64,000 nt of DNA, taken from contig JASJGS010000243.1 in NCBI GenBank assembly GCA_033791445.1, forward strand, positions 5,210 through 69,209, written 5' to 3'. The DNA comes from JANTGF01 sp033791445. Its GTDB lineage: Bacteria; Bacteroidota; Bacteroidia; Bacteroidales; VadinHA17. Positions 43,438 to 52,122 of this stretch are shown here, one piece after another. Made by a program: the position numbers and the translations under genes. The notes under the pieces were generated by a model. The model saw only the letters and a list, made by a program, of their open reading frames with translations, was not told the origin of the DNA and did no database searches. Every line of letters begins with the position of its first letter. The first letter of the stretch is position 1.

Positions 43438-44013
43438 ATGTCCCCAAGAACTCGACAACAGAATGAAGAAATCAGAGAGTCAAAAAGGACTCTTATTATG
43501 AACACTGCACTTAAACTATTTGCCGAAGAAGGATATTATATAACCTCTATGAGCAAAATAGCAAGTTCAGCAAACATCTCTAAAGGACTTATATACAATT
43601 ATTTTGAAAGTAAGGAAAACCTGCTCACTGAAATCTTTTATCATGGTATGCATGAAATGCTTGAAGACTTTGATCCCAATCATGATGGAATCCTAACAAG
43701 AGATGAGCTGGTATTATTTATAAACGACACCTTCCAAAAACTAAAAAGCAATGTAGATTTCTGGAAATTGTATTTCATTTTAATTATGAATCCTCCGATT
43801 TTCAAAATTTTTGAGGAACGATTAAAAGAATTTATGGGCCCAATGATACAGCCCCTGGAAGATTATTTTTCCAGCAAAGGGTCAAAGGATCCCAAAGCAG
43901 AAGCAAGGATGTTTTTAGCCATTTTGGATGGCTTTGGAATGCATTACGTTTTTGATCCTCAAAATTTTCCAATAGACACTATAAACCAAATTTTTATAGA
44001 GAAGTATTTATAA
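43438..44013 (+). CDS. TetR-family regulator with an EF-hand-like loop (module B)
   Basis: A 191-residue regulator. The DNA-binding domain is canonical (FAEEGYYITSMSKIASSANISKGLIYNYFESKENLL). At residues 79-90 the ligand domain reads DPNHDGILTRDE, which satisfies every EF-hand position: Asp1, Asn3, Asp5, Gly6, hydrophobic 8, Thr9, Glu12. It is flanked by helical segments (YHGMHEMLEDF before, LVLFINDTFQKL after). A calcium- or metal-sensing TetR is therefore possible; metal binding is inferred, not known. Two matched operators in its leader indicate autoregulation. Downstream are the LolA-like carrier, an ABC transporter and an outer-membrane barrel. Confidence 0.92.
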   Translation: MSPRTRQQNEEIRESKRTLIMNTALKLFAEEGYYITSMSKIASSANISKGLIYNYFESKENLLTEIFYHGMHEMLEDFDPNHDGILTRDELVLFINDTFQKLKSNVDFWKLYFILIMNPPIFKIFEERLKEFMGPMIQPLEDYFSSKGSKDPKAEARMFLAILDGFGMHYVFDPQNFPIDTINQIFIEKYL

Positions 44014-44030
44014 AAAGTAAAACCAATACA

Positions 44031-44801
44031 ATGAAAAACATTCTTTCAAAATTATCAATAGCCTTAATAGGGTTACTGATTTTGACTTCATTCGGGTCTA
44101 CGTATGCCCAGGAGCTAACAGCCAAAGAAGTGATCGATAAAGCCAATGACCTAATCCGTGGTAAATCCAGCCAGGGAAACATGACCATGAAAATTATAAG
44201 GCCGAAATGGGAAAGAACCTTATCGTTTAAAACCTGGTCTAAAGGAACGGAATATTCGTTAATCTATGTTACTGCTCCGGCAAAAGAAAAGGGCCAGGTA
44301 TTTCTTAAACGAGAAAAAGAAATGTGGAACTGGGTTCCCACCATTGAACGAATGATTAAAATTCCTCCCTCTATGATGATGCAGTCCTGGATGGGGTCAG
44401 ACATGACCAATGATGACCTCGTAAAAGAATCGTCTATAGTAAATGATTATGACCAGAAGATAACAGGAAATGAAACCGTTCAGGGGTATGATTGCTACAA
44501 AATTGAACTCATTCCTCACGAGGATGCAGCCGTAGTTTGGGGTAAAATTATTAGCTGGGTGTCTAAAAAGGAATTTTTTACACTAAAAAACGAGTATTAC
44601 GATGAGGATGGCTACCTGGTTAATAAAGAGACTCTTTCAAAAATCAAAGACGTAGGCGACAGAGTGATGCCAACATTTTTTGAAATAATACCTGTAGATA
44701 AAGAGGGGCAAAAAACAACTATGGAGTTCAATGAAATTGAGTTTAATGTAGATCTTCCGGAAAGTTTTTTCTCCATCCAGAATATGAAACGAATAAGATA
44801 G
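44031..44801 (+). CDS. LolA-like outer-membrane lipoprotein-sorting protein (module B carrier)
   Basis: A 256-residue periplasmic protein with signal peptide (MKNILSKLSIALIGLLILTSFGSTYAQ). The mature part belongs to the LolA_like (PF17131) family: VIDKANDLIRGKSSQGNMTMKI, then WSKGTEYSLIYVTAPAKEKGQVFLKR, MWNWVPTIERMIKIPPSMM and YDCYKIELIP. It is a distant paralogue of the carrier at 33893. Placed between the TetR and a LolCDE-like ABC transporter, it should receive a lipid or lipoprotein from that transporter and hand it to the outer membrane. The gene starts 17 bases after the TetR stop. Confidence 0.88.
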   Translation: MKNILSKLSIALIGLLILTSFGSTYAQELTAKEVIDKANDLIRGKSSQGNMTMKIIRPKWERTLSFKTWSKGTEYSLIYVTAPAKEKGQVFLKREKEMWNWVPTIERMIKIPPSMMMQSWMGSDMTNDDLVKESSIVNDYDQKITGNETVQGYDCYKIELIPHEDAAVVWGKIISWVSKKEFFTLKNEYYDEDGYLVNKETLSKIKDVGDRVMPTFFEIIPVDKEGQKTTMEFNEIEFNVDLPESFFSIQNMKRIR

Positions 44802-44858
44802 CACATTATAAGCAAAAGAGTATTTAAGCCTAAAAAAGGTACTTGAACTTAAGAAATT

Positions 44859-46076
44859 ATGGAAAATTTAAAAATAGCCTGGAGAAATCTCTGGAGAAAC
44901 AAAAAAAGAACTCTAATAACCGTGGGCTCTATCTTCTTTGGCGTAATATTGTCAACCCTCATGTCATCGATGCAGGAAGGTTCATATAGTTCAATGGTTG
45001 AAAACGTGGTTAAGTTTTATTCCGGCTACATGCAGGTACAGAATGAGGAATACTGGGACAAGAAAACCATTAATAACACCTTTGAACCAACAGAAGAATT
45101 ATATCAAACTATCAGGGAAACAAAAGGTGTAACAAGTTTTGCTCCCCGCCTTGAATCTTTTGCCTTAGCCTCATCACAGGAAATTACCCGCGGAAGCATT
45201 TTGTTTGGCATTAATCCTGTAGAAGAAGAAAATGTCACCGGCGTTAGCAAGTGGTTAATTGAAGGGGAATATCTTAAAAATGGTGACGATGGACTTTTGC
45301 TGGCTTCCGGCCTTGCAGATTATATGAAGGTAAAGGTGAACGATACGCTGGTATTATTGGGACAGGGATATCATGGAGTAAGTGCTGCTGGCAAATACCC
45401 GATTCGGGGAATTATTAAACTTCCAAATCCAGATCTTAATCGCCAGGTAGCTTACATGGATCTCAAAAATGCCCAGGATTTTTTTACAGCAGAAAATCTA
45501 ATTACCTCTCTTGTAGTAATGGTTGAAGATCCCTATGATCTGCCTCATGCGAACAAGGTCCTTAAAAAAGAGATTTCCTCACCTTATTCAGTAATGACAT
45601 GGGATGAAATGCAACCTGAAATAGTTCAAATGATTGAAGCAGACAGGGCAGGTGCCGTTGTCATGAAAGGTATTCTTTATATCATTATTGGTTTTGGGAT
45701 CCTGGGTACTATAACCATGATGCTATCAGAGAGACTTCGTGAGATGGGTGTTATGGTTGCTATTGGTTTGCAGAGAACCAGACTGGGTATTATCCTTTTC
45801 TATGAAACCATACTCATCGGTTTTGTTGGGGTAATAACCGGGTTTATAGCAAGCATCCCTGTGATTTCATACTTTTTTAATAACCCCGTTGAACTTACTG
45901 GAGATGCAGCAGGAACAATGATTGAAATGGGGATAGAACCCTACATGTACTTCTCGTGGATTCCCAGTGTTTTCTATAATCAGGTTTTAACTGTGTTTGT
46001 AATAACCGTTTTGATTGGAATTCTTCCTCTTATTAGAACCTTTAAACTAAATATTTCACAAGCCTTACGTGCTTAA
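44859..46076 (+). CDS. ABC transporter permease, MacB/LolC-E type (first subunit)
   Basis: A 405-residue FtsX-like permease. Topology: helix 1 (about 18-38), a large periplasmic domain (about 45-265), then three helices (about 270-295, 315-345, 370-395). WRNLWRNKKRTLITVGSIFFGV is the usual start of LolC/E and MacB permeases. The cytoplasmic coupling region is LSERLREMGVMVAIGLQRTRLG. The family extracts lipoproteins from the inner membrane or transmits ATP-driven motion to the periplasm. It pairs with the permease at 46149 and the ATPase at 47418. Confidence 0.93.
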   Translation: MENLKIAWRNLWRNKKRTLITVGSIFFGVILSTLMSSMQEGSYSSMVENVVKFYSGYMQVQNEEYWDKKTINNTFEPTEELYQTIRETKGVTSFAPRLESFALASSQEITRGSILFGINPVEEENVTGVSKWLIEGEYLKNGDDGLLLASGLADYMKVKVNDTLVLLGQGYHGVSAAGKYPIRGIIKLPNPDLNRQVAYMDLKNAQDFFTAENLITSLVVMVEDPYDLPHANKVLKKEISSPYSVMTWDEMQPEIVQMIEADRAGAVVMKGILYIIIGFGILGTITMMLSERLREMGVMVAIGLQRTRLGIILFYETILIGFVGVITGFIASIPVISYFFNNPVELTGDAAGTMIEMGIEPYMYFSWIPSVFYNQVLTVFVITVLIGILPLIRTFKLNISQALRA

Positions 46077-46148
46077 TCAAAATATTTAAAATTATTGAAT
46101 TGGAAATATCTTAGCCTCTCAGAAATAAAAATTTACAATATATACCCA

Positions 46149-47366
46149 ATGATTTGGTCAATTTCATGGAAAAATATCTGGAGAAGTAAAGTAAGGAGCA
46201 TTGTTGTAATTACAGCCATTGCCCTTGGACTTACTGCTGGTATTTTTTCATCCGCTTTTTTTACAGGGATGGTGGATCAGAGAATCAATCAGGCGATATC
46301 AAATGAGATTTCGCACATTCAGATTCACAATCCCAATTTCAAAGAAAATACCGACCTGGGAAACTACATTCATGAAACCAGTAAGGCTTACAATCTGGTC
46401 AAGGACAATCCAGATGTAAAAGGAGTTAGTAAAAGGATAATTATCTACTCCATGGTTGCCTCCGCCGAAACTGCCGCTGGTGTAAAAATCGCAGGCATAA
46501 ACCCATCTGATGAAAAAATGGTTTCAGGAATTAGTACAAAAATAATCGATGGTGAATATTTTGAGGGGGTTAAAAGAAATCCTGTTGTAATTGGAAAGAA
46601 ACTGGCGGATAAATTAAAAGTGAAAGTACGCTCGAAAGTTGTGATTACTCTTCAGGACATGGACAAAAACATCACTGGAGGAGCTTTCCGAATAGCTGGA
46701 ATTTACGAATCAGCAAACACTGGTTTTGATGAAAAGAATATTTATGTACTCGATACCGATCTTACTCGGTTAACTGCTCTTCCAGAAGGTGTTTGCCATG
46801 AGATTGCCATCCTCACCAATGACAATGACCTTTCTATGGTAGTAGATGATCAACTTAAAAAACAACTCCCTGAATTGGCTGTTGAAAACTGGAAAGAGAT
46901 TAGTCCGGAAATGAGTTATATGACCGAGATAATGGATCTATACAACTATATTTTCATTGTAATTATATTATTTGCCCTGCTGTTTGGAATCATCAATACC
47001 ATGCTTATGGTTGTTCTTGAACGAAGAAAGGAACTGGGTATGTTATTGGCCATAGGAATGAGTAAAGGAAAAGTTTTTGCAATGATCATGCTGGAAACAG
47101 TTCTTTTATCCTTGACCGGCGGTATGGCGGGCATCTTATTAGGATGGGCTATTTCAGGATATTTTGGGAAACATCCCATTAACCTCTCTAGGTGGGCCGA
47201 AGGTTATTCTCAATTAGGGTATGATACAGTGGTATATACAACATTAGATCCATCGCAGTTTGTGGTAGTGACTATTATGGTAATACTTACAGGCATTATT
47301 GCTGCCTTGTACCCAGCTTATAAAGCCCTGCAGTATGATCCTGCTGAGGCTTTGAGAATAGAATAA
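46149..47366 (+). CDS. ABC transporter permease, MacB/LolC-E type (second subunit)
   Basis: A 405-residue permease from the ATG at 46149; an upstream TTG at 46095 would add 18 residues and is less likely, since SWKNIWRSKVRSIVVITAIALG should stand at the N-terminus as in its partner. Helix 1, a large periplasmic domain (about 45-260), then three helices (about 270-295, 320-345, 378-400), with the coupling segment LERRKELGMLLAIGMSKGK. Two distinct permeases plus one ATPase is the LolCDE stoichiometry, unlike single-chain MacB. Confidence 0.92.
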   Translation: MIWSISWKNIWRSKVRSIVVITAIALGLTAGIFSSAFFTGMVDQRINQAISNEISHIQIHNPNFKENTDLGNYIHETSKAYNLVKDNPDVKGVSKRIIIYSMVASAETAAGVKIAGINPSDEKMVSGISTKIIDGEYFEGVKRNPVVIGKKLADKLKVKVRSKVVITLQDMDKNITGGAFRIAGIYESANTGFDEKNIYVLDTDLTRLTALPEGVCHEIAILTNDNDLSMVVDDQLKKQLPELAVENWKEISPEMSYMTEIMDLYNYIFIVIILFALLFGIINTMLMVVLERRKELGMLLAIGMSKGKVFAMIMLETVLLSLTGGMAGILLGWAISGYFGKHPINLSRWAEGYSQLGYDTVVYTTLDPSQFVVVTIMVILTGIIAALYPAYKALQYDPAEALRIE

Positions 47367-47417
47367 GTTTATAGAATTTAGAAAACTATCTAATTAAAAA
47401 TACATAAATCACATAAA

Positions 47418-48101
47418 ATGAGCATAATTAACATCACGAATTTATCCAAGATTTACGACGGTGCTGGAATAAAAGTTAAAGCCGTTGATAATATTGACCT
47501 GAGATTTGAAAAGGGTGAGTTTGCTGCTATTGTTGGCCCATCAGGATCAGGAAAAACCACCTTATTAAATATGCTGGGGGGACTTGACAGGCCGACTTCC
47601 GGTGAGGTAGTAATAGATGACCAGAATATCTGGGAGCTAAGCCAACGTAAGCTTACTAATTTTCGGTTGAATAAGATTGGTTTCGTTTTTCAGTCATACA
47701 ACCTTATCCCTGTTCTAACTGCGGGAGAAAACACTGAATTTATTATGCACCTGCAAGGAAAATCAAAGGCAGAAAGAAATTCAAGAACTCAGGAACTTCT
47801 GGAAGCTGTGGGGATTGGAGACAGATCGAAAAGCAGACCCAACAAATTGAGTGGTGGCCAGCAACAGAGAGTAGCCGTAGCAAGAGCCCTGGCTTCCAAG
47901 CCAACCTTTATACTGGCTGATGAACCAACGGCAAACCTGGACTCAAAATCGACTGAAACCCTACTGGATATTATGGAAGAATTGAATAAAAATGAAAATA
48001 TCACTTTTATATTTTCAACCCATGATGCCAGGGTGGTAGCAAAAGCAAGAAGGGTTATCACTCTCGTCGACGGAAAAGTTGATTCCGATGAACTAAGGTA
48101 A
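47418..48101 (+). CDS. ABC transporter ATP-binding protein, LolD/MacB type
   Basis: A 227-residue ATPase. Walker A is GPSGSGKTT, the signature is LSGGQQQRVAVARAL, Walker B is FILADEPTANLD, and the switch is STHDARV. GVFQSYNLIPVLTAGEN-like spacing (here GFVFQSYNLIPVLTAGEN) is typical of the LolD/MacB clade. It energises the two permeases just upstream, from which it is separated by 51 bases. Confidence 0.96.
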   Translation: MSIINITNLSKIYDGAGIKVKAVDNIDLRFEKGEFAAIVGPSGSGKTTLLNMLGGLDRPTSGEVVIDDQNIWELSQRKLTNFRLNKIGFVFQSYNLIPVLTAGENTEFIMHLQGKSKAERNSRTQELLEAVGIGDRSKSRPNKLSGGQQQRVAVARALASKPTFILADEPTANLDSKSTETLLDIMEELNKNENITFIFSTHDARVVAKARRVITLVDGKVDSDELR

Positions 48102-48145
48102 TTTTACATTGCTTGTCATCAAACAATATTGATTAATTATTTTTC

Positions 48146-49294
48146 ATGAAATTATTCAGGCACATTGTATTTTTAGCACTATTCATAGGTGGCATTTTGT
48201 CTGCTTCAGGTCAGGATAAAAAATTTGCTTTTAATGGCTACCTGAGCAATATGCAAACAGTCATGTTTGAAAAGTGGAATGAAGATTGGTTGATTGAAAG
48301 TCAGTTTCATAATAGACTGAATTTTAGGTTTTATGCCAATGAGAAGTGGACTTTTGACCTGGAGTTGAGAAATAGATTGTTGTATGGAGACCTGGTTCGT
48401 TTTATCCCTGATTATTCTGAAATAGTTAGTAGTGATGGTGGATGGATGAATTTATCCTGGCTGATACTCAATGAACCATCCTTTTTTCTCTATTCCACTA
48501 TTGACAGGGTCTGGATAGATTATAACTCTGGCTATTTTCAGTTACGGGTGGGAAGACAAAGAATAAACTGGTCGCAAGCCCTGGTCTGGAATCCCAATGA
48601 TATTTTTAATGCATATTCCTATTTTGACTTCGATTATATTGAACGTCCCGGAAGCGATGCCGTTAGGGTCCAGTATTATACCGGCAGCTCCTCCTCCATA
48701 GACCTTGCAGCAAAAGTGGACAGTGCCAATAAGGTAACAGCAGCAGGGCGTTATGTTTTTTCTGCATTTAATTACGACATACAATTTTTAACCGGGGTTT
48801 TTGAAAACGACGATTATATATTAGGTGCGGGATGGGCCGGAAACATAAAAGGAGCTGGATTCAGGGGCGAATTTACCTGGTTTCATTCCTTACATAACTC
48901 TCACCCTGAGCAATTTATGTTTTCCATATCAGGAGATTATACTTTCCCGAACTCCCTGTTTATTGGACTTGATTTTCTTTATTCCAATATCGAATATGAT
49001 TTTGATGGGTTTGGAGATTATCTAATCTCTTCACTCAATGTTAAGAATATCGCCTTTACCGATTACAATATACTTGCACAGATTTCATATCCTATAACAC
49101 CTCTGCTGAATGGATCTTTTGCGTGTATCTACTACCCCACTGAACAAGGATTTTACCTTGGGCCTTCCATTGATTATTCTATTCTTGAAAATTTGACTCT
49201 TTCCTTTGTTTTTCAATACTTTCAGGGAAAATTCGGAACCGATGTAATTAATAGAACAACATTTGGATTCCTCCGATTTAAATGGAATTTTTAA
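48146..49294 (+). CDS. Outer-membrane beta-barrel protein (module B), DUF1302-like
   Basis: A 382-residue protein with signal peptide (MKLFRHIVFLALFIGGILSASGQ) and a C-terminal Phe after alternating barrel strands. VGRQRINWSQALVWNPNDIFNAYSYFDF and ERPGSDAVRVQYY reproduce the skeleton of the module A barrel at 34763. It closes the TetR / carrier / ABC set, so it should be the outer-membrane component of that route. The 166-base gap after it begins with a short 8-bp repeat array. Confidence 0.82.
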   Translation: MKLFRHIVFLALFIGGILSASGQDKKFAFNGYLSNMQTVMFEKWNEDWLIESQFHNRLNFRFYANEKWTFDLELRNRLLYGDLVRFIPDYSEIVSSDGGWMNLSWLILNEPSFFLYSTIDRVWIDYNSGYFQLRVGRQRINWSQALVWNPNDIFNAYSYFDFDYIERPGSDAVRVQYYTGSSSSIDLAAKVDSANKVTAAGRYVFSAFNYDIQFLTGVFENDDYILGAGWAGNIKGAGFRGEFTWFHSLHNSHPEQFMFSISGDYTFPNSLFIGLDFLYSNIEYDFDGFGDYLISSLNVKNIAFTDYNILAQISYPITPLLNGSFACIYYPTEQGFYLGPSIDYSILENLTLSFVFQYFQGKFGTDVINRTTFGFLRFKWNF

Positions 49295-49319
49295 AATATT
49301 TGACCTAACCTAGCATTTT

Positions 49320-49359
49320 GACTCTTCGACTTTTCAACTCCTGGACTCTTGGACTGTTT
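49320..49359. repeat. Short 8-bp tandem array upstream of the four-helix-bundle gene
   Basis: Five consecutive 8-base units of the type GACTCTTG: GACTCTTC, GACTTTTC, AACTCCTG, GACTCTTG, GACTGTTT. It is the same degenerate motif as the longer array at 49876 on the other side of the gene. Confidence 0.8.
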
Positions 49360-49460
49360 CTTTTTTCTACCCACAATAATTGTTTTGGTTAATAAATTAT
49401 CTCAAGATTCTATAACCATCCCTTTACGAAATCCGTAAAACCATTCTGTCGAAAGTCAAA

Positions 49461-49835
49461 ATGTCAAAAAGTGAAATGGAAAAGGCAAAAAGATTCGAAG
49501 AATTATGGGTTTGGCAACAAGCACGTGAATTAGTTATGAAAACATATAATGATTTCCCAAATGGTTCTTCCTTTAATGATTATGGTTTTCTCAATCAGAT
49601 CCAGCGAGCCAGTATTTCGATAATGAACAACATTGCTGAGGGTTTTGAACGCCATACTGAATTTGCACGGTTTCTTGATATTGCAAAAGGATCTTGTGGT
49701 GAGGTGCGAAGCTTATATTATACCGCAGAAGACTTAGGCTATATCAAATCTTCAATTGCAGAGGAGAGACGAACCAGGGCAAAACAAATATCTGCTGGAA
49801 TTGCATCTCTTACCAAATATCTGCGATCTTCCTGA
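49461..49835 (+). CDS. Four-helix-bundle protein (S23 / IVP / Avd-like)
   Basis: A 124-residue all-helical protein of the family first seen in intervening sequences of 23S rRNA genes ('23S rRNA-intervening sequence protein'). Signature features: FEELWVWQQARELVMKTY at the N-terminus, FLNQIQRASISIMNNIAEGFER in the middle, and ARFLDIAKGSCGEVRSLYYTAEDLGYI. The same fold includes Avd, the nucleic-acid-binding accessory protein of diversity-generating retroelements. No rRNA or reverse transcriptase is near. Instead the gene lies between two arrays of an 8-bp repeat (five units before, about 26 after), suggesting that protein and repeat form a unit. Function unknown. Confidence 0.92.
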   Translation: MSKSEMEKAKRFEELWVWQQARELVMKTYNDFPNGSSFNDYGFLNQIQRASISIMNNIAEGFERHTEFARFLDIAKGSCGEVRSLYYTAEDLGYIKSSIAEERRTRAKQISAGIASLTKYLRSS

Positions 49836-49875
49836 AAGTAATTTAGGCCCTAATAAACTCTACTAGCTGCTTCCA

Positions 49876-50083
49876 GGACCCTTAGATCCATATACTTTTT
49901 GTCTTTTATACTCTTAGACTCATAGACTTTTGTACTCCTAGGCCTTTTGACTCTTGCACTTTTCGACCTTTGACTTTTAGATTTGTTGACCTTAAGACCC
50001 TTCGACTTTTTGTCTTTTGTACCTTTTTACTTTTGTACTCTTGGACCTTTTGGCTCTTAGACTTCTGGACTCCCCGACTCTTA
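49876..50083. repeat. Long degenerate 8-bp tandem array downstream of the four-helix-bundle gene
   Basis: About 26 head-to-tail copies of a degenerate octamer, consensus near (a/g)GACTCTT with frequent GACTTTT and TACTTTT variants, kept in register for about 208 bases with at least one 7-base slip. The plus strand is pyrimidine-rich. There is no dyad symmetry within units and no spacer-repeat alternation, so it is not a CRISPR array. It fills most of the 360-base gap 49836-50195; the remainder is AT-rich leader of the carboxypeptidase gene. Confidence 0.85.
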
Positions 50084-50195
50084 ACATCTGAAATTGATTA
50101 TTTTCTTACCTTTAAAGTCTTTGTTTAGAATAGACTGCTTAAGTTTATTGTGGAACTAACAGCTTATAAAACATTATTTTTGAAATCAGCTATCT

Positions 50196-51323
50196 ATGAA
50201 AATATCATCCAATTTCGATGGTGGAAATATTAAGGTTTTATCGATTGATTCGATGGACGATATCCAACTTGAAATCCGAAAGGACACCTTATCAGATTTT
50301 TCACAATGGTTTTATTTCAGAATGCAGGGTGCTGCTGGCTATCCATGCAGCATCAAAATCTTGAATGCCGGGGATACTTTTGAACCAGATGGCTGGAAAG
50401 ATTACAATGCTGTGGCATCTTACGACCGACTGAACTGGTTTCGTGTTCCCACATCATTTAATGGCCAGGTACTTAGTATTGAGCACAAACCAGAGTTTAA
50501 TTCAGTTTTCTATGCTTATTTTACTCCATTCTCCTATGAGCAGCATTTAGATATGGTTCACTCTGCCCAGATTTCACCTCTTTGTGTACTGGAGTCGCTT
50601 GGGGATACTGTCCAGGAGCGGGATATAGATCTGTTAACTATCGGAGATCCTGGTGATGACAAAAGGAAAATATGGCTTATTGCCAGGCAGCATCCGGGTG
50701 AAACAATGGCATCATGGTTTATGGAAGGGTTTATCAGCCGATTGTTAGACGAAAGTGACGCCGTCTCCAGGAAGCTTCTTCAAAAAGCTGTTTTCTACCT
50801 CGTTCCCAACATCAATGTGGATGGTTCCATGCTTGGTAATTTAAGGGTTAACGCTGCAGGGAGAAACCTCAACCGCGAGTGGGCTAATCCAAGCAAGTCT
50901 AAGAGTCCTGAAGTATATCATGTACTCCATAAAATGGAAGAGACTGGGGTAGACCTGAACCTTGATATCCATGGAGATGAATCTCTGCCATACAATTTCA
51001 TATCTTCCATTCAAGGCATACCCGCTTTTAACGAGAGGCTAAAAACTCTTCAGGACAAGTTTCTATCCAGGTGGATAGAGGTAACCCCTGATTTCCAGAT
51101 AGAACATGGATACAAAAAAGATGAACCAGGGAAAGCAAATCTGAATATTTGTTCCAAACAGATCGGCCAAAAATTTAATTGCCTCTCTCTTACCGTTGAA
51201 ATGCCATTCAAAGACAACAAAAACTTACCCTATCCTGCCACAGGATGGTCTCCTGAAAGATCAGCAATTTATGGAGAATCTGTTCTAAATGTAATTCTTT
51301 CCATTGTGGATGATCTTCGCTAA
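50196..51323 (+). CDS. M14-family zinc carboxypeptidase (cytosolic carboxypeptidase-like)
   Basis: A 375-residue cytoplasmic metallopeptidase. An N-terminal beta-rich domain (about 1-125) precedes the catalytic domain, as in the M14D cytosolic carboxypeptidase / Nna1-like group. Zinc ligands: His and Glu in RQHPGETMAS and the second His in LDIHGDE. NVDGSMLGNLRVNAAGRNLNREW is the substrate-binding block and the catalytic Glu is in LTVEMPF. Eukaryotic relatives trim glutamate from protein tails; bacterial substrates are mostly unknown. It has no signal peptide. It probably shares a transcript with the coiled-coil protein 17 bases downstream. Confidence 0.9.
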   Translation: MKISSNFDGGNIKVLSIDSMDDIQLEIRKDTLSDFSQWFYFRMQGAAGYPCSIKILNAGDTFEPDGWKDYNAVASYDRLNWFRVPTSFNGQVLSIEHKPEFNSVFYAYFTPFSYEQHLDMVHSAQISPLCVLESLGDTVQERDIDLLTIGDPGDDKRKIWLIARQHPGETMASWFMEGFISRLLDESDAVSRKLLQKAVFYLVPNINVDGSMLGNLRVNAAGRNLNREWANPSKSKSPEVYHVLHKMEETGVDLNLDIHGDESLPYNFISSIQGIPAFNERLKTLQDKFLSRWIEVTPDFQIEHGYKKDEPGKANLNICSKQIGQKFNCLSLTVEMPFKDNKNLPYPATGWSPERSAIYGESVLNVILSIVDDLR

Positions 51324-51340
51324 CTAACATCACATAAATC

Positions 51341-51958
51341 ATGGAGAAATATTTAAATTTTGCCAAATACTTTTACATATGCATTGGATTATTCACTATT
51401 CTATTTTGCATATCGGTACCTGTCACTAAAATGGAAAAGCAACTCCGTCGGTTTTACGAATCAGATTTAAAATTCAATAAAAAAGAAGCTGAAAAGGATT
51501 TTAAACTGAACAATTATAATACACAGAAAAAACGCATTGAAGATTTAAATTTTGCAGTTGATCAAACAGCCAATCAAATAAGTATCTTAATATTTAATGC
51601 CGAAATTTTGAATGATTCTATTCTTAGAATGATGAATGATCCTATTGGTATTGCCGGCCTGTCTGACTCCCTGGCAGTATTGGATAAAACAATTAGACAG
51701 AGTGAATTGCTGGTTGATTCATTAAACAAAGTATTTGAAGAAAACTCGAGTAACTTGCTTAAAATGATGGAAGAGTACGATAAAAAGGACCAGGAAATTA
51801 AGCTTATGACAATCGAGGCAGATGGCCTGAGAAAATTCATTTTCACATCAAAAATACTTCTGATCACAAATCTTGCATTATTTGTATTAACACTATTCCT
51901 TGGAGTTATCTTACTAATAAAAGGATTGGCAATGCGGAGGATAAAAACACCATTATGA
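51341..51958 (+). CDS. Two-helix membrane protein with coiled coil, unknown function
   Basis: A 205-residue protein with transmembrane helices at about 7-27 and 170-195. Between them is a roughly 140-residue highly charged helical stretch rich in Lys, Glu, Asp, Asn and Leu, predicted to form coiled coil in the periplasm. No recognised family. Its spacing from the carboxypeptidase (17 bases) suggests cotranscription. Confidence 0.7.
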   Translation: MEKYLNFAKYFYICIGLFTILFCISVPVTKMEKQLRRFYESDLKFNKKEAEKDFKLNNYNTQKKRIEDLNFAVDQTANQISILIFNAEILNDSILRMMNDPIGIAGLSDSLAVLDKTIRQSELLVDSLNKVFEENSSNLLKMMEEYDKKDQEIKLMTIEADGLRKFIFTSKILLITNLALFVLTLFLGVILLIKGLAMRRIKTPL

Positions 51959-52017
51959 TTGAAGTAAATTCTTAAATGAAAATACCTCAAATCATCAAAT
52001 AAAAAAAATCTCATATT

Positions 52018-52050
52018 GTTATCGTCCGATAACAGATTTCATTAAATTTG
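52018..52050 (+). promoter_or_regulatory. Promoter with internal operator before the phosphofructokinase
   Basis: TAAATTTG (52043-52050) is an exact -7 box, with TTG at 52016-52018. Between the two elements lies GTTATCG-TC-CGATAAC (52018-52033), a perfect 7-base inverted repeat. Its position suits repression by steric block. Confidence 0.5.
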
Positions 52051-52122
52051 AACCCGCTGTAATTAAGGTATTAACCGAATATCAACTTATCAGAAATAAT
52101 ATTTATTTAAATTTATTCTTAA

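Noticed and set aside
49461..49835. Diversity-generating retroelement, because the protein resembles Avd
   Set aside because: No reverse transcriptase, template repeat or variable repeat was found nearby.
49876..50083. CRISPR array
   Set aside because: Repeats are 8 bases, contiguous and degenerate, with no spacers and no cas genes.
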